Part shown: piece by piece, positions 37,739-47,166 of the stretch
How the letters are laid out: every line of letters starts with the position of its first letter
How positions within the stretch are numbered: position 1 is the first letter of the stretch
DNA from: Vibrio comitans
GTDB lineage: Bacteria > Pseudomonadota > Gammaproteobacteria > Enterobacterales > Vibrionaceae
Length of the DNA stretch: 64,000 nt
Assembly: GCA_024346835.1 (NCBI GenBank)
Contig: AP024867.1
Span: forward strand, 992,001 to 1,056,000
Reading direction: 5' to 3'
Position numbers and translations under genes: made by a program
The notes under the pieces: generated by a model
Told to the model about the DNA's origin: nothing
Databases searched by the model: none
Seen by the model: only the letters and a program-made list of their open reading frames with translations

Positions 37739-37840
37739 GGTAATTAAACCAATTTATTGGTGCATGAATTGTTTCTGCACCATTTATTCATACACCAATA
37801 TTATTTTGTTTGAAGGCGTGTTTCGTCTTCGGAGAGAGCG

Positions 37841-40027
37841 ATGAAAGAACAATCCGCACTAAAAAAAGTCGCTGAAATGGCTCGTATTGCCGATAGCTAT
37901 GTCAGTGCTTGGGGAGACCAAGCAAGCGTTGAAGATGAAACCATTGAACGCTTACTTGCAGCTCTAGGTTACGATACGAGCAGCGATGAAGCACTGCTTA
38001 AATCTGCAGAAAAAAAGCATAAGAAAGAAGTATTAGCGCCAGTGCTGGTGGTTCGTGATGACGAGCCAGTAGAAGTGGAACTAAACCTAGGCGTGAGCGC
38101 TCGTGAAAGTGAGTTTGCATGGCGTTTAGAAACAGAGCAAGGCGAGGTTCTTGAAGGTTACTTGCAGTCTCAGATCGTAAGAGATGAGCGTAAAGAAGGT
38201 GGTCCTCTGGTCTTTGCATTGCCTGCTGAAATTAAGTGGGGTTACCACAAGCTGATCGTGACTCGTAAGCGTCGTAAAGCGCCTTATGAGATGACACTGA
38301 TCGTTACGCCAAAAGCGTGCTTCAAACAAAGTGATATTGAAAACGGCAAAAAGCTGTGGGGTCCAAGCATCCAGCTTTATACCCTGCGTACTCCTCATAA
38401 CTGGGGTATCGGTGACTTTGGCGATCTGAAGCAACTAGTGGGTGATATTGCTGCTCGTGGCGGTGATTTTGTGGGTCTAAACCCTATTCACTCATTATTC
38501 CCAGCAAATCCAGAAGGCGCTAGCCCGTATAGCCCATCTTCTCGTCGCTGGCTGAACATCATGTACATAGATGTAAGTTCAGTTCCTGAATTTGCGCTAA
38601 GTGTGGAAGCGCAGCAGAAGGTAGGCAGCGCTGAGTTCCAACAGCGTTTACAAAAAGCGCGTGAGATTCAGCACGTAAACTACAGCGAAGTGTCTGATCT
38701 TAAGATGGCGGTATTGCCTCTTCTATTCGCTGAGTTTAAGTCGCGTCACCTAGACAAAAACACAGAGCGTGCACAAGCGTTTTTGAGTTTTGTTGAAGAG
38801 GGCGGAGAGAGCTTACTGCATCAAGCAGCGTTCGATGCAATGCACAAAACACTGCGTGATGTCGATGATCATATGTGGGGCTGGCCTGTATTCCCTGAGA
38901 AATACCGCCGCTTTGATAGCGCGGGCTCTCAGAAGTTTATTAAAGATCATAAAGACCTTGTTGAACTGTACATGTACCTGCAGTGGATTGCAGATACACA
39001 GATCAATGAGGCTCAAGCTCTAGCGGAAGAGAAGGGTATGACCCTTGGTCTGTACCGTGACCTTGCAGTAGGTGTAGCGGATTCTGGCTCTGAGACATGG
39101 GCTGATGATGGCAACTTGATTTTAGATGCAAGCATCGGTGCTCCGCCAGATGTTCTAGGTCCTTTAGGTCAAAACTGGGGCTTGCCACCGCTAAACCCAC
39201 AAGTGTTACAAGCAACGGGTTACGATGCGTTCGTTAAGCTATTGCGCGCTAACATGAAGCACTGTGGCGCGTTACGTATTGACCACGTATTAGGCCTTCT
39301 ACGCCTTTGGTGGATTCCTAAGGGTGAGAATGCGACTAAGGGTGCGTACATGTACTACCCAGTGGAAGATATGCTGGCCATTCTTGCACTAGAATCTCAT
39401 CGCTTCCAGTGTTCTGTTATCGGTGAAGACTTAGGTACTGTGCCTGACGAAATCGTTGATATCTTGCGTGATGCAGGCGTTCACTCTTACAAGATTTTCT
39501 TCTTCGAGAATAACGAAGATGGTAGCTTCATCAAGCCAGCGGATTACGCAGAGCAATCTATGTCAGCGCTATGTACTCACGATATGCCAACGCTACGCGG
39601 TTTCTGGCACTGTGATGATCTAAAACTGGGTGCAGAGCTAGGCTTGTATCCAAATGAAGAGCAACTTGCCGGTCTATTTGATGATCGTCTAGAGTGCAAA
39701 CAGGGTATTTTGAACACAATTCGTGAAAATAACCCACAGTTCTTGTCGACGGGTATTGGTGAAAATGCAGAGTGGGTTCCTATGGATCGCTACCTTGCTG
39801 AAGGCCTACAGCTTCACGTTGCAGCTGGTTCTTCTGCTCTACTAAGCGTACAGCTAGAAGATTGGTTAGAAATGGAAAAACCAGTGAACATCCCTGGTAC
39901 GGTCGATGAGTATCCGAACTGGCGTCGTAAACTATCTGTAAACCTTGAAGATATGTTTGGTCGCGAAGAAGTAAACCACATAGCAAAACGTTTAACAGAA
40001 GTTCGTGATCAAGCTTCCAAAAAATGA
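37841..40027 (+). CDS. malQ: 4-alpha-glucanotransferase (amylomaltase)
   Basis: 728-residue GH77 enzyme that disproportionates maltodextrins by moving glucan chains. The catalytic triad is visible: nucleophile D481 (LRIDHVLGL), acid/base E529 (VIGEDLGTVP) and D581 (CTHDMPTLRG). The roughly 150-residue N-terminal extension is typical of the E. coli-type MalQ. Transcribed in the same direction as malP after a 241-base gap containing a repeat. Strong GGAGAG ribosome site. Followed by an intrinsic terminator at 40109. Confidence 0.96.
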   Translation: MKEQSALKKVAEMARIADSYVSAWGDQASVEDETIERLLAALGYDTSSDEALLKSAEKKHKKEVLAPVLVVRDDEPVEVELNLGVSARESEFAWRLETEQGEVLEGYLQSQIVRDERKEGGPLVFALPAEIKWGYHKLIVTRKRRKAPYEMTLIVTPKACFKQSDIENGKKLWGPSIQLYTLRTPHNWGIGDFGDLKQLVGDIAARGGDFVGLNPIHSLFPANPEGASPYSPSSRRWLNIMYIDVSSVPEFALSVEAQQKVGSAEFQQRLQKAREIQHVNYSEVSDLKMAVLPLLFAEFKSRHLDKNTERAQAFLSFVEEGGESLLHQAAFDAMHKTLRDVDDHMWGWPVFPEKYRRFDSAGSQKFIKDHKDLVELYMYLQWIADTQINEAQALAEEKGMTLGLYRDLAVGVADSGSETWADDGNLILDASIGAPPDVLGPLGQNWGLPPLNPQVLQATGYDAFVKLLRANMKHCGALRIDHVLGLLRLWWIPKGENATKGAYMYYPVEDMLAILALESHRFQCSVIGEDLGTVPDEIVDILRDAGVHSYKIFFFENNEDGSFIKPADYAEQSMSALCTHDMPTLRGFWHCDDLKLGAELGLYPNEEQLAGLFDDRLECKQGILNTIRENNPQFLSTGIGENAEWVPMDRYLAEGLQLHVAAGSSALLSVQLEDWLEMEKPVNIPGTVDEYPNWRRKLSVNLEDMFGREEVNHIAKRLTEVRDQASKK

Positions 40028-40108
40028 TAATTGACTGTTTGATGCCTAAAACTTCGGTACGGCTCAAACTTTCATTTTCGTAATTTTGTTACAGTTCACA
40101 GCGAACTG

Positions 40109-40137
40109 AAATGCCCGCGCTTCAGCGGGCATTTTTG
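40109..40137 (+). terminator. Rho-independent terminator of malQ
   Basis: Perfect stem AAATGCCCGC / GCGGGCATTT with loop GCTTCA, then TTTTGT. Confidence 0.88.
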
Positions 40138-40178
40138 TATGTGGTGTTAGCGGATTTTGATATGGTGCACGTCGCACC

Positions 40179-40276
40179 GTCATGCTGGAAGCCATGCAAT
40201 GGCTATCCAGTACCTTAGTTAGCGTGAAATTCAGGTTTTGGCACTCTCTAAGATCCCGAATCGAGTTCAGGATGAC
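40179..40276 (+). repeat. Mal-region palindromic repeat, unit after malQ (1)
   Basis: GTCATGCTGGA ... TTCAGGATGAC with GCACTCTCTAAGATCC in the centre. Closest to the copy at 34507-34600. Confidence 0.8.
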
Positions 40277-40322
40277 GGTTGTTTGCATCAATGGTTACAT
40301 AAGTGCGCGATATAACGCACTC

Positions 40323-40415
40323 GTCATGCTGGAAAGCGAAGTTTATCCAGTAACTTAGCTAGTGCAAAATTTTGGAATTGGCACTATCTAAGGTCCTGAC
40401 TTTCGTCAGGATGAC
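40323..40415 (+). repeat. Mal-region palindromic repeat, unit after malQ (2)
   Basis: GTCATGCTGGAAAGCGAAG shares 19 bases with the copy at 34507; the right hairpin is CCTGACTTTCGTCAGG, then ATGAC. In direct orientation with the other copies. Confidence 0.8.
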
Positions 40416-40444
40416 GTTTGTTTTTGCAATAAGTGTGCGTTCCA

Positions 40445-40482
40445 AGATTCTGGATAATTACTTTGTAATTTCCAGAATGACG
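40445..40482 (+). repeat. Short hairpin repeat before glgB
   Basis: ATTCTGGA ... TCCAGAATGAC, a single stem-loop with an inner TTACTTTGTAA stem; resembles a reduced version of the longer units. Confidence 0.65.
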
Positions 40483-40704
40483 GTGACTTCATATCTTCGC
40501 TGATATCTCGACACTAAAATTTAATAGTGTTGATTTTTCATCACTTTTACGACTTTCAACATACCGTCAAATAAGTATGTTAATCTGAACAATTAGCTTA
40601 GCGGCAACAAGATCGCTAACAAAAATAAAACGGCTAGGGTGAGGGCAGGGTGCTCTCACTGATAAAAATTATAAATAAGAATTAATTATCGAAGGAGATT
40701 GGGC

Positions 40705-42882
40705 GTGGAGAAGCCTCAGGACAAATTTCAAACTGCTTATCATAAGTTGAGTCAAGCAGCACTTACTGACCCATTTTCAGTATTAGGCCCATTTGTTAGA
40801 GAAAAAGGTCGTTACCTTACTGTTTGGATGCCGGGCGCAAGCCGCGTAGAAGTTATCCTTGGTAAAAAGCGTATCGAACTAGTACGTGACGAAATGGATG
40901 CGTTCGTTCTTACTGAAGAGCGTGACCTAACCTTTACTCACTACAAACTAGCGGTTCATTGGGGTGACGTTGAGCAGATCATTGACGACCCGTACCAGTA
41001 CCATTCGTTATACGAAGAGTTTGAAAACTTGCACACTCCAAAAGAGATGTACAAGCATATGGGCTCTCAGTTCGTTACGCTAGAGCGCGATGGTAAGACG
41101 ATTTCAGGTACTCGCTTCCTAGTGTACGCACCGCATGCACAAGCAGTAAGCATCATTGGTAACTTCAATGAGTGGGACGGCCGTCGCCATCCGATGCAGC
41201 GTCTTGACTACGGCATTTGGGGCTTATTCATCCCTGAGTTAGCTGAAGGCTCTCAATATAAATACGAATTGAAAGGACCGCATGGCGAAAGCTTGCCACA
41301 CAAGCAAGACCCGTGGGGCTTCCAACACGAGCAATACCCTTCGTTTGCTTCTGTTACTTACGATCAGAACAAATATCAATGGCAAGACAGTGCATGGCAA
41401 ACTCGTCCGGTTACGGAAAAGCGTAAAGAAGCACTGACTTTCTATGAACTTCATGCAGGTTCTTGGAAACGCAATGCAGAAGGTGAGTTCTTAAACTACC
41501 GTGAGCTAGCAGCAGAACTGATCCCATACCTTGTGGATCTTGGTTACTCACATGTTGAGCTTATGCCTATTTCTGAGCATCCGTTCTACGGTTCTTGGGG
41601 CTATCAGCCAATTGGTCTATTTGCACCAACGAGCCGATTTGGCTCGCCTGATGATTTCAAGTTTTTCGTTGATCAGTGTCACCAAGCCGGTCTTGGCGTT
41701 GTACTTGACTGGGTTCCAGCACACTTCCCGTCAGATGATCATGGTTTGGCGAACTTTGATGGTACGCCTTTGTACCACGATCCAGACCCGCGTCGTGGTT
41801 GGCACCAAGATTGGAACTCGTTCATTTATGACTTAGGTCGTGAGCATGTTCGTCGCTTTATGGTATCTAACGCATTGTTCTGGTTTGAGCACTACCACAT
41901 TGATGGTATCCGTGTGGATGCAGTTGCTTCAATGCTGTACTTGGATTACTCACGTAGCCACGACCAATGGATCCCGAACCAAGACGGTGGTAACGAGAAC
42001 TACGATGCGATCGCGACTCTGAAGTGGATGAACGAAGAAGTGTACAAACACTTCCCGAACGCAATGACGATTGCAGAAGAATCTACTGCTTTCCCTGGCG
42101 TATCTGCACCAACATTCTTGGGCGGTTTAGGCTTTGGCTTTAAGTGGAACATGGGTTGGATGCACGATAGCTTGTCTTACATTCAGCAAGATCCTATCCA
42201 CCGTAAATACCACCATAACACCATCACATTCCCGTTGATGTATGCACACAGTGAAAACTACGTATTGTCTTTATCTCATGATGAAGTTGTGTACGGTAAG
42301 GGTGCGATTCACGATAAAATGCCGGGTGATGAGTGGCAAAAAACTGCTAACCTTCGTGCTTACATGGGCTACATGTACGCACAACCGGGTAAGAAGTTGA
42401 ACTTCATGGGTGCGGAATTTGGTCAAACAGCCGAGTGGGATCACGACAATCAACTTCAATGGTTCCTATTGGATTATGAGCGTCATCAAGGCGTACTGAA
42501 CCTAACTCGTGACTTGAATAAACTGTACAAGCAAGAGTCTGCACTGCACGATCTTGATTATGATCCTCGTGGTTTCGAGTGGCGTCTTCAAGACGAAGCA
42601 GAAGCGAGCGTTCTTGCTCATGAGCGTATGGATGAAAATGGTGAGCGAGTGTTGGTTGTTTCTAACTTTACGCCTGTTCCTCATCATGAGTTCCGTTTGG
42701 GTATCCCAAATGAAGCAGAATACGAGCTGTTGCTTAATACTGATGATGCGAAGTACAACGGTGCCAATGTAGAAGTTCCAGCAATGCTGAAGACTGAAAA
42801 CATTGAAAGCGAAGGTCTAGATCAATCCATACATATGGTTCTGCCACCGCTATCTACCGTTTTCTATAAAAAAGTTAAATAG
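40705..42882 (+). CDS. glgB: 1,4-alpha-glucan branching enzyme
   Basis: GH13 enzyme that introduces alpha-1,6 branches into glycogen; 725 residues. I chose the GTG at 40705 because GAAGGAG (40691-40697) is 7-8 bases upstream, whereas the TTG at 40699 is too close to it. With this start the catalytic residues are D405 (IRVDAVASM), E458 (TIAEEST) and D526 (LSHDEV), exactly the E. coli GlgB numbering. Two N-terminal CBM48-like domains (about 1-220) and the (beta/alpha)8 barrel are present. Its grouping with malP/malQ links glycogen structure to maltodextrin use. Confidence 0.96.
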   Translation: MEKPQDKFQTAYHKLSQAALTDPFSVLGPFVREKGRYLTVWMPGASRVEVILGKKRIELVRDEMDAFVLTEERDLTFTHYKLAVHWGDVEQIIDDPYQYHSLYEEFENLHTPKEMYKHMGSQFVTLERDGKTISGTRFLVYAPHAQAVSIIGNFNEWDGRRHPMQRLDYGIWGLFIPELAEGSQYKYELKGPHGESLPHKQDPWGFQHEQYPSFASVTYDQNKYQWQDSAWQTRPVTEKRKEALTFYELHAGSWKRNAEGEFLNYRELAAELIPYLVDLGYSHVELMPISEHPFYGSWGYQPIGLFAPTSRFGSPDDFKFFVDQCHQAGLGVVLDWVPAHFPSDDHGLANFDGTPLYHDPDPRRGWHQDWNSFIYDLGREHVRRFMVSNALFWFEHYHIDGIRVDAVASMLYLDYSRSHDQWIPNQDGGNENYDAIATLKWMNEEVYKHFPNAMTIAEESTAFPGVSAPTFLGGLGFGFKWNMGWMHDSLSYIQQDPIHRKYHHNTITFPLMYAHSENYVLSLSHDEVVYGKGAIHDKMPGDEWQKTANLRAYMGYMYAQPGKKLNFMGAEFGQTAEWDHDNQLQWFLLDYERHQGVLNLTRDLNKLYKQESALHDLDYDPRGFEWRLQDEAEASVLAHERMDENGERVLVVSNFTPVPHHEFRLGIPNEAEYELLLNTDDAKYNGANVEVPAMLKTENIESEGLDQSIHMVLPPLSTVFYKKVK

Positions 42883-42912
42883 CTTTTAACTTACAATAGA
42901 AACGCAATGACT

Positions 42913-42939
42913 AAACCCAGCACTCGCTGGGTTTTTTTG
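42913..42939 (+). terminator. Rho-independent terminator of glgB
   Basis: Stem AAACCCAGC / GCTGGGTTT with loop ACTC, followed by seven T residues in total. Classic intrinsic terminator. Confidence 0.92.
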
Positions 42940-42992
42940 TTCTAGCAATCCGTTCTATTCTTCTATTATCTTTAATCTTAAATTGGAATTTT

Positions 42993-43370
42993 ATGATCAC
43001 TTCTTTATACGCAGGAATCTTAGCTGTTTGGATCTGTTACCTGTCTGTTCAAGTCATTAAACAGCGACGTAAACACCGAGTATCTCACGCAGACGGGCAA
43101 GTCGATGATTTGGCGGTAGTACGTGGCGCTCACAGTAATGCCACCGAATACATTCCTATTGGACTATTGTTATTGATGCTTGCTGAGTTAAATGGCGCAC
43201 CAGAGTGGTCTATTCATATCTTGGGTGCGTTGCTGGTGGTGGGGCGTCTATCACACGGCTTTGCGGTATTGAATCAAAAGATGAAAGGTCGCGTATTTGG
43301 CATGATGAGCACGTTCGGGGTGATTGGACTGCTTGCAGCATTGAACGTAGTGCAGGCACTGTTGTCATGA
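42993..43370 (+). CDS. MAPEG family membrane protein
   Basis: 125 residues, about four membrane helices, of the MAPEG superfamily (membrane-associated proteins in eicosanoid and glutathione metabolism). The family signature is readable as VRGAHSNATEYIPIGLLLL (about 44-62) and 'RLSHGFAVLNQKMKGR' (about 83-98). Bacterial members are common inner-membrane proteins, some with glutathione transferase activity; the substrate here is unknown. Stands alone with its own gap on both sides. Confidence 0.88.
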   Translation: MITSLYAGILAVWICYLSVQVIKQRRKHRVSHADGQVDDLAVVRGAHSNATEYIPIGLLLLMLAELNGAPEWSIHILGALLVVGRLSHGFAVLNQKMKGRVFGMMSTFGVIGLLAALNVVQALLS

Positions 43371-43399
43371 AGGGATGAATATTATTAAGGAGCAGAGAA

Positions 43400-43915
43400 A
43401 TGAAGATGGGTTGGCCTCCGGCATGGTTACTGGTTTTCCTTGGACTGCTCCTTAATGTATTAGCGATAGTAATTTCCAGTCAAATTCTAGATGACTTAGC
43501 ACGAAAAAATGCGGCTTTATACGAGGGACAAAACAATAATTTACGCTCAATACAACTGGCTTGGAACCGAGTTGAAAACCTCGAAAGGAAAAAAGAAACG
43601 TTGTTGGTGGTGCTGGGTCACGATGACAGTAATCAAACTGTAAATGCAGAGCTGGCCAAGCAGATAGAGGTCTGGACCGGTAAACCTGTACCAGAGCTAT
43701 CCATAAAGAATCTACAAACGCTATCACTAATGCTAGAGCAAGAGCAGAACCAGCAACGTGATCTCATCGATAAGTATTACCTCAACAACATATCTTTGTT
43801 AGAAATGACATCACACAACGATATGCAAATAAGCCGATATAAGAACATTGCGCTGTTTTTGCAAATTTTCGGTTTAGCATTGATATTAGCACGTGATTTA
43901 AGACGAAAAGATTAG
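43400..43915 (+). CDS. Hypothetical two-helix membrane protein
   Basis: 171 residues, not recognised. One N-terminal membrane helix (about 8-27), a long polar, glutamine- and leucine-rich helical middle that could form a coiled coil (about 35-140), and a second membrane helix near the C-terminus (about 148-163) ending in RDLRRKD. This topology places the middle in the periplasm. Ribosome site AAGGAGCAGAG before the ATG is good, so it is probably expressed. It follows the MAPEG gene by 29 bases and may be co-transcribed with it. No function proposed. Confidence 0.7.
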   Translation: MKMGWPPAWLLVFLGLLLNVLAIVISSQILDDLARKNAALYEGQNNNLRSIQLAWNRVENLERKKETLLVVLGHDDSNQTVNAELAKQIEVWTGKPVPELSIKNLQTLSLMLEQEQNQQRDLIDKYYLNNISLLEMTSHNDMQISRYKNIALFLQIFGLALILARDLRRKD

Positions 43916-43991
43916 TGCTTAAAACAAGTTTCCAGTCATTTGACTGCCTATGTTAGAGTAACCACTCTATAGTTGCGATTCACGGACGAAC

Positions 43992-44843
43992 ATGAGCGAT
44001 AAGATCTACTTCAACACTTCTAAGAAATTCAATCTGCGCCGATCTTTGGTGAATGTGGGTACTCGTGTACACCATAAGGTTGCACCTAGGCATGCGCGTA
44101 AGATTGCTAGGCAACTGCTACTTACTCCGGTTCGCAGCAAACCTAAAAACTCAGAGCCTAAGGGCATGGTCAAGGGCGTAGTTAAATCTGCACATGGTGA
44201 TTTAACCACTTATACGTTGGGATCAGGGCCACTTTGGGTGCTCAATCATGGATGGTCTGGCACCGCCAACCAGTTTTTCCCTCTCATGGAGTTTATGGCT
44301 GAATCTGGCTTTACAGCGGTTGCTTATGATCAGCCTGCCCATGGCACAAGTGGAGGCGCCTATGGCCATATCCCTGCTTTTGTTCAGGGTTTAGAGGCAA
44401 TCTTAGACAGTGTTGGTAAAGTGGACGGGATCATTGCTCACAGTATGGGCACAGCCTCGACCGTTGAATGTAAACATCACAAGGCGACTGATTGCTCGTT
44501 GCTGTTGATAGCTCCAGTACTTGAATACCTTGAAAACCTGTTTGGTAGCGTTAAGCGCTCTGGTTATTCGATGAAGCTTTTTGAGGAAGTCGTTGAAGAG
44601 GTGAGCAGTGAGTATCATTACCCAATTCATACGATTGATCCGTATGGCAAACTAAAGCTTCGAGAACACCCGACAGTTATTGTTCATGATGAAGGTGACC
44701 GATTTACGAGCTTTGAGGTGTCTAAGCGCGCAGCCGATGAGATGGAAAAGGTGACGTTAGTGGCGACAAAAGGTCTTGGTCACGGCCGGATCATGAAAAG
44801 TGATCCTGTTAAGCAACACTTTATCCAATTAGCACGCAGTTAA
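43992..44843 (+). CDS. Alpha/beta hydrolase
   Basis: 283-residue alpha/beta-hydrolase-fold enzyme. The nucleophile elbow is AHSMGTAS with S151, the oxyanion region NHGWSG (85-90), the acid probably D236 (HDEGDRF) and the histidine H264 (GLGHGRI), so the full triad is present. The basic N-terminal 50 residues (RHARKIARQ) have no signal peptide, so it is likely cytoplasmic. Substrate unknown. Followed by a strong palindrome at 44862. Confidence 0.87.
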   Translation: MSDKIYFNTSKKFNLRRSLVNVGTRVHHKVAPRHARKIARQLLLTPVRSKPKNSEPKGMVKGVVKSAHGDLTTYTLGSGPLWVLNHGWSGTANQFFPLMEFMAESGFTAVAYDQPAHGTSGGAYGHIPAFVQGLEAILDSVGKVDGIIAHSMGTASTVECKHHKATDCSLLLIAPVLEYLENLFGSVKRSGYSMKLFEEVVEEVSSEYHYPIHTIDPYGKLKLREHPTVIVHDEGDRFTSFEVSKRAADEMEKVTLVATKGLGHGRIMKSDPVKQHFIQLARS

Positions 44844-44861
44844 TAACACCATTTCTTTTAA

Positions 44862-44891
44862 CAAGTGTCACACCTTAATGTGTGACACTTG
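44862..44891. terminator. Strong palindrome after the hydrolase gene
   Basis: 12-base perfect arms CAAGTGTCACAC and GTGTGACACTTG with a 6-base loop, 18 bases past the hydrolase stop. The T-run after it is poor, so termination efficiency is uncertain; it could also be an operator-like dyad. Confidence 0.5.
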
Positions 44892-45016
44892 CTGCTATTT
44901 CCCATCAATATACTCGTCCTTAAATATATATCTAAACGTTATTAATTAGGTCGTTGCGAAATAAGGCCAGAGCTTCTAACCTTTTATTAGCATTAGTTAA
45001 TATAAAGGCGATTGCC

Positions 45017-45889
45017 ATGGAACGGATAACAGTCAAAACCTTTTTTCACGATGGTTCAAACACATACAGCCACCTGGTGACCGATAATGCAACGAAACAA
45101 AGTGCGATTATTGATCCTGTTTTGGATTACGACGCAGCATCAGGGGTGATATCAACTGAGTCTGCTGATGGCATCATTGAATACATTCAGCAACAAGATT
45201 TGAAGTTACAGTGGATACTGGAAACACACGTACACGCCGATCATTTAAGTGCAGCGAGTTATGTTCGAGGGCTGTTGGACGCAAAAATAGTGACTGGGGC
45301 GGAGGTTACTGTTGTTCAATCTGTTTTTAAAGGGATATTTGGCCTTGAGGGTGAGTTTGTTGCCGACGGCAGTCAGTTTGATCTTCTGTTAGCGGATAAT
45401 CAAAGCATCTCTTTGGGAGAGTTGAGCATAAGGGCAATGCATACACCGGGTCACACACCCTCATGCGTGACTTATGTGGTTGATGAGTCCGTTGCTTTTG
45501 TGGGCGATACGATTTTTATGCCTGATATGGGAACTGCGCGTTGTGATTTCCCGGGAGGAGATGCGGCATTACTTTATGCGTCAATCCAGAGAATTCTTGA
45601 TCTGCCAGAGAAAACAGAGCTGTATATGTGCCATGACTATGGCCCAAATGGTCGAGAGTGTTTTTATAAAACAACGGTAGGTGAACAAAGAAGAAGCAAT
45701 ATTCATGTGCATCAAGGGAGTGCTGAATCTGATTTTATAGCGATGCGAAAAGAGCGAGACTCAACATTAGCAATGCCCGCTCTCATTTTGCCTGCTGTAC
45801 AAATCAATATTCGGGGAGGTCGGCTTCCTGATAAAGGCAACAACGGGATTTCCTATCTGAAAATCCCGTTAAATGTGTTCAAGCAATAA
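45017..45889 (+). CDS. MBL-fold metallo-hydrolase, persulfide-dioxygenase-like
   Basis: 290 residues from the ATG at 45017, which has an AAAGGCG ribosome site; the frame extends upstream to a TTG at 44954 without one. Metallo-beta-lactamase fold with the metal motif HVHADHL (71-77), HTPGHTPSC further on and MCHDYGP near 215. The MERITVKTFFH start and the D-x-G-TAR-CDFPGGD segment are typical of the ETHE1/Blh group of glutathione persulfide dioxygenases, which oxidise sulfane sulfur. It faces nnrS, with which it converges. Family firm, substrate inferred. Confidence 0.85.
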   Translation: MERITVKTFFHDGSNTYSHLVTDNATKQSAIIDPVLDYDAASGVISTESADGIIEYIQQQDLKLQWILETHVHADHLSAASYVRGLLDAKIVTGAEVTVVQSVFKGIFGLEGEFVADGSQFDLLLADNQSISLGELSIRAMHTPGHTPSCVTYVVDESVAFVGDTIFMPDMGTARCDFPGGDAALLYASIQRILDLPEKTELYMCHDYGPNGRECFYKTTVGEQRRSNIHVHQGSAESDFIAMRKERDSTLAMPALILPAVQINIRGGRLPDKGNNGISYLKIPLNVFKQ

Positions 45890-45921
45890 GCTTTTAAAAA
45901 TGAAAGCTCGGGGAAAGTAAT

Positions 45922-47106
45922 CTAACCTGGGTGACCATCTGCGCGTGGTGTGATGAGCATCTTGGCAAACTTAAATAAATACATGCCAAAGCTAATCATC
46001 CATAACACAGTCGCCACGTCGAGCAGTTGCATTGTGTACTCAGGGTATAGACCGACGCCAACACTTCTGACTAAGGCAGACAGTATCAATGCAGCAAATG
46101 CGATGCCCATGTTCGGTCCTTCATAGATATTGCGGCCTGTATGCCCCATAGTAACGCGAGTTATCATGGCTAGAATAAGACCTGAAAGAGCACCAATGGC
46201 AAACAAGTGCAAAGAGGTATGTGCAAGCCATGCATTAGTCGTCAGCCCTTTTAGCAATAAGTAAGCAGGAATACAGGCATAAGAGGCGTGCAAGGCCCAG
46301 ACTAGAGGTTCGCTGACGGTCTTCCAAGGTTTCCATCTCAATACCTTCATTAATTGAAATACGCCCGCCCAGATAAACAAAGGTGTTTCCAATTGGCTTA
46401 AAGTCAGCGGGAAGAAGCTCAAGATGAACAGTAGAAGCAAGGGAAGATTACCTGCAACCTCTAACCAGAGTAGGGGTTGAGGCTTATCAAAGTTGAACTT
46501 ACGAGAGGTAAAGAAAGGAATCACTCGTCCGCCCATCACCGACAACAGCAGCATGAACCACCAAAGCATTGCTTGCCATACCGCACTTGAAGTAAAGGGT
46601 GCAACACCTGTAATAGTGGCGTAACTCGCAAAGTTGGCGAAGATGGCTAGAGCGAACAAAGGCACAAAGAATAAGTTTCTCCAACCTTTAGACTTAAAGA
46701 CTCGAATCCCTATTTCGTACGCAACGGCTAACAAGAAAAGGCTTTCCACAACAGAGATGAGCCAAAAGGGCGCTGGTGTCCAAAATAGAATGCGCGGTGC
46801 TAGCCAAAGCGCGACTATGATGCCGAGTCGCCCACTCTTAGTACCGTTGATCCCAGTCCAGTTTTGAACAGCAGTCAGAACGAATCCTGCAACGATAGCC
46901 ATAGCAAAACCGAACAACATCTCATGGGCATGCCACCAAAGTGCGGGCGCACCTAACGCTTCAGGTTGCCCGTTTTGAAATGCGTATATCCACACTGGGA
47001 CGGCAATAAAGGCGTACAGGGCGCCTAGTAAGAAAAAGGGACGAAAGCCAAGACGAAGCAAGGGTGTAATAGCTTCTTCTTTCGCTTTATCAGTGATGTT
47101 TAGCAT
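45922..47106 (-). CDS. nnrS: NnrS family heme/copper membrane protein (nitric oxide stress)
   Basis: 394 residues with about 12 membrane helices. NnrS proteins protect against nitric oxide stress and bind heme and copper. Family hallmarks: LLRLGFRPFFLLGALYA at the N-terminus, WWHAHEMLFGFAMAIVAGF, TAVQNWTG and GRVIPFFTSR. The start at 47106 (AAGG 7-8 bases upstream on the minus strand) is preferred over the frame's earlier ATG at 47166, because the longer form would overlap the operator at 47119-47141 and adds a charged, atypical N-terminus. Probably regulated by NsrR. Confidence 0.93.
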   Translation of the reverse strand: MLNITDKAKEEAITPLLRLGFRPFFLLGALYAFIAVPVWIYAFQNGQPEALGAPALWWHAHEMLFGFAMAIVAGFVLTAVQNWTGINGTKSGRLGIIVALWLAPRILFWTPAPFWLISVVESLFLLAVAYEIGIRVFKSKGWRNLFFVPLFALAIFANFASYATITGVAPFTSSAVWQAMLWWFMLLLSVMGGRVIPFFTSRKFNFDKPQPLLWLEVAGNLPLLLLFILSFFPLTLSQLETPLFIWAGVFQLMKVLRWKPWKTVSEPLVWALHASYACIPAYLLLKGLTTNAWLAHTSLHLFAIGALSGLILAMITRVTMGHTGRNIYEGPNMGIAFAALILSALVRSVGVGLYPEYTMQLLDVATVLWMISFGMYLFKFAKMLITPRADGHPG

Positions 47107-47118
47107 GGCCAAAACCTT

Positions 47119-47141
47119 AAGTTGCAATTTAAATGCAACTT
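47119..47141. promoter_or_regulatory. NsrR-type operator upstream of nnrS
   Basis: A 23-base, almost perfect dyad, AAGTTGCAATT-T-AAATGCAACTT, matching the 11-1-11 gammaproteobacterial NsrR consensus AAGATGYATTT-N-AAATRCATCTT at nearly all positions. It lies 13 bases upstream of the nnrS start. NsrR represses nnrS in other gammaproteobacteria until nitric oxide damages its Fe-S cluster. Confidence 0.85.
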
Positions 47142-47166
47142 TAAATTGAAGTGAGAGATAATGCAA

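Larger units (their letters stand above)
40028..40704. other. malQ-glgB intergenic region with clustered repeats
   Basis: 677 bases with no gene: the malQ terminator (40109-40137), then three hairpin repeats (40179-40276, 40323-40415, 40445-40482), then about 200 AT-rich bases that presumably hold the glgB promoter. Confidence 0.6.

Noticed and set aside
40699..40704. TTG at 40699 as glgB start
   Set aside because: Only two bases from the ribosome site, while the GTG at 40705 gives E. coli numbering of the catalytic residues.
47107..47166. Longer nnrS start at 47166
   Set aside because: It would bury the NsrR-type operator inside coding sequence and adds an atypical N-terminus.
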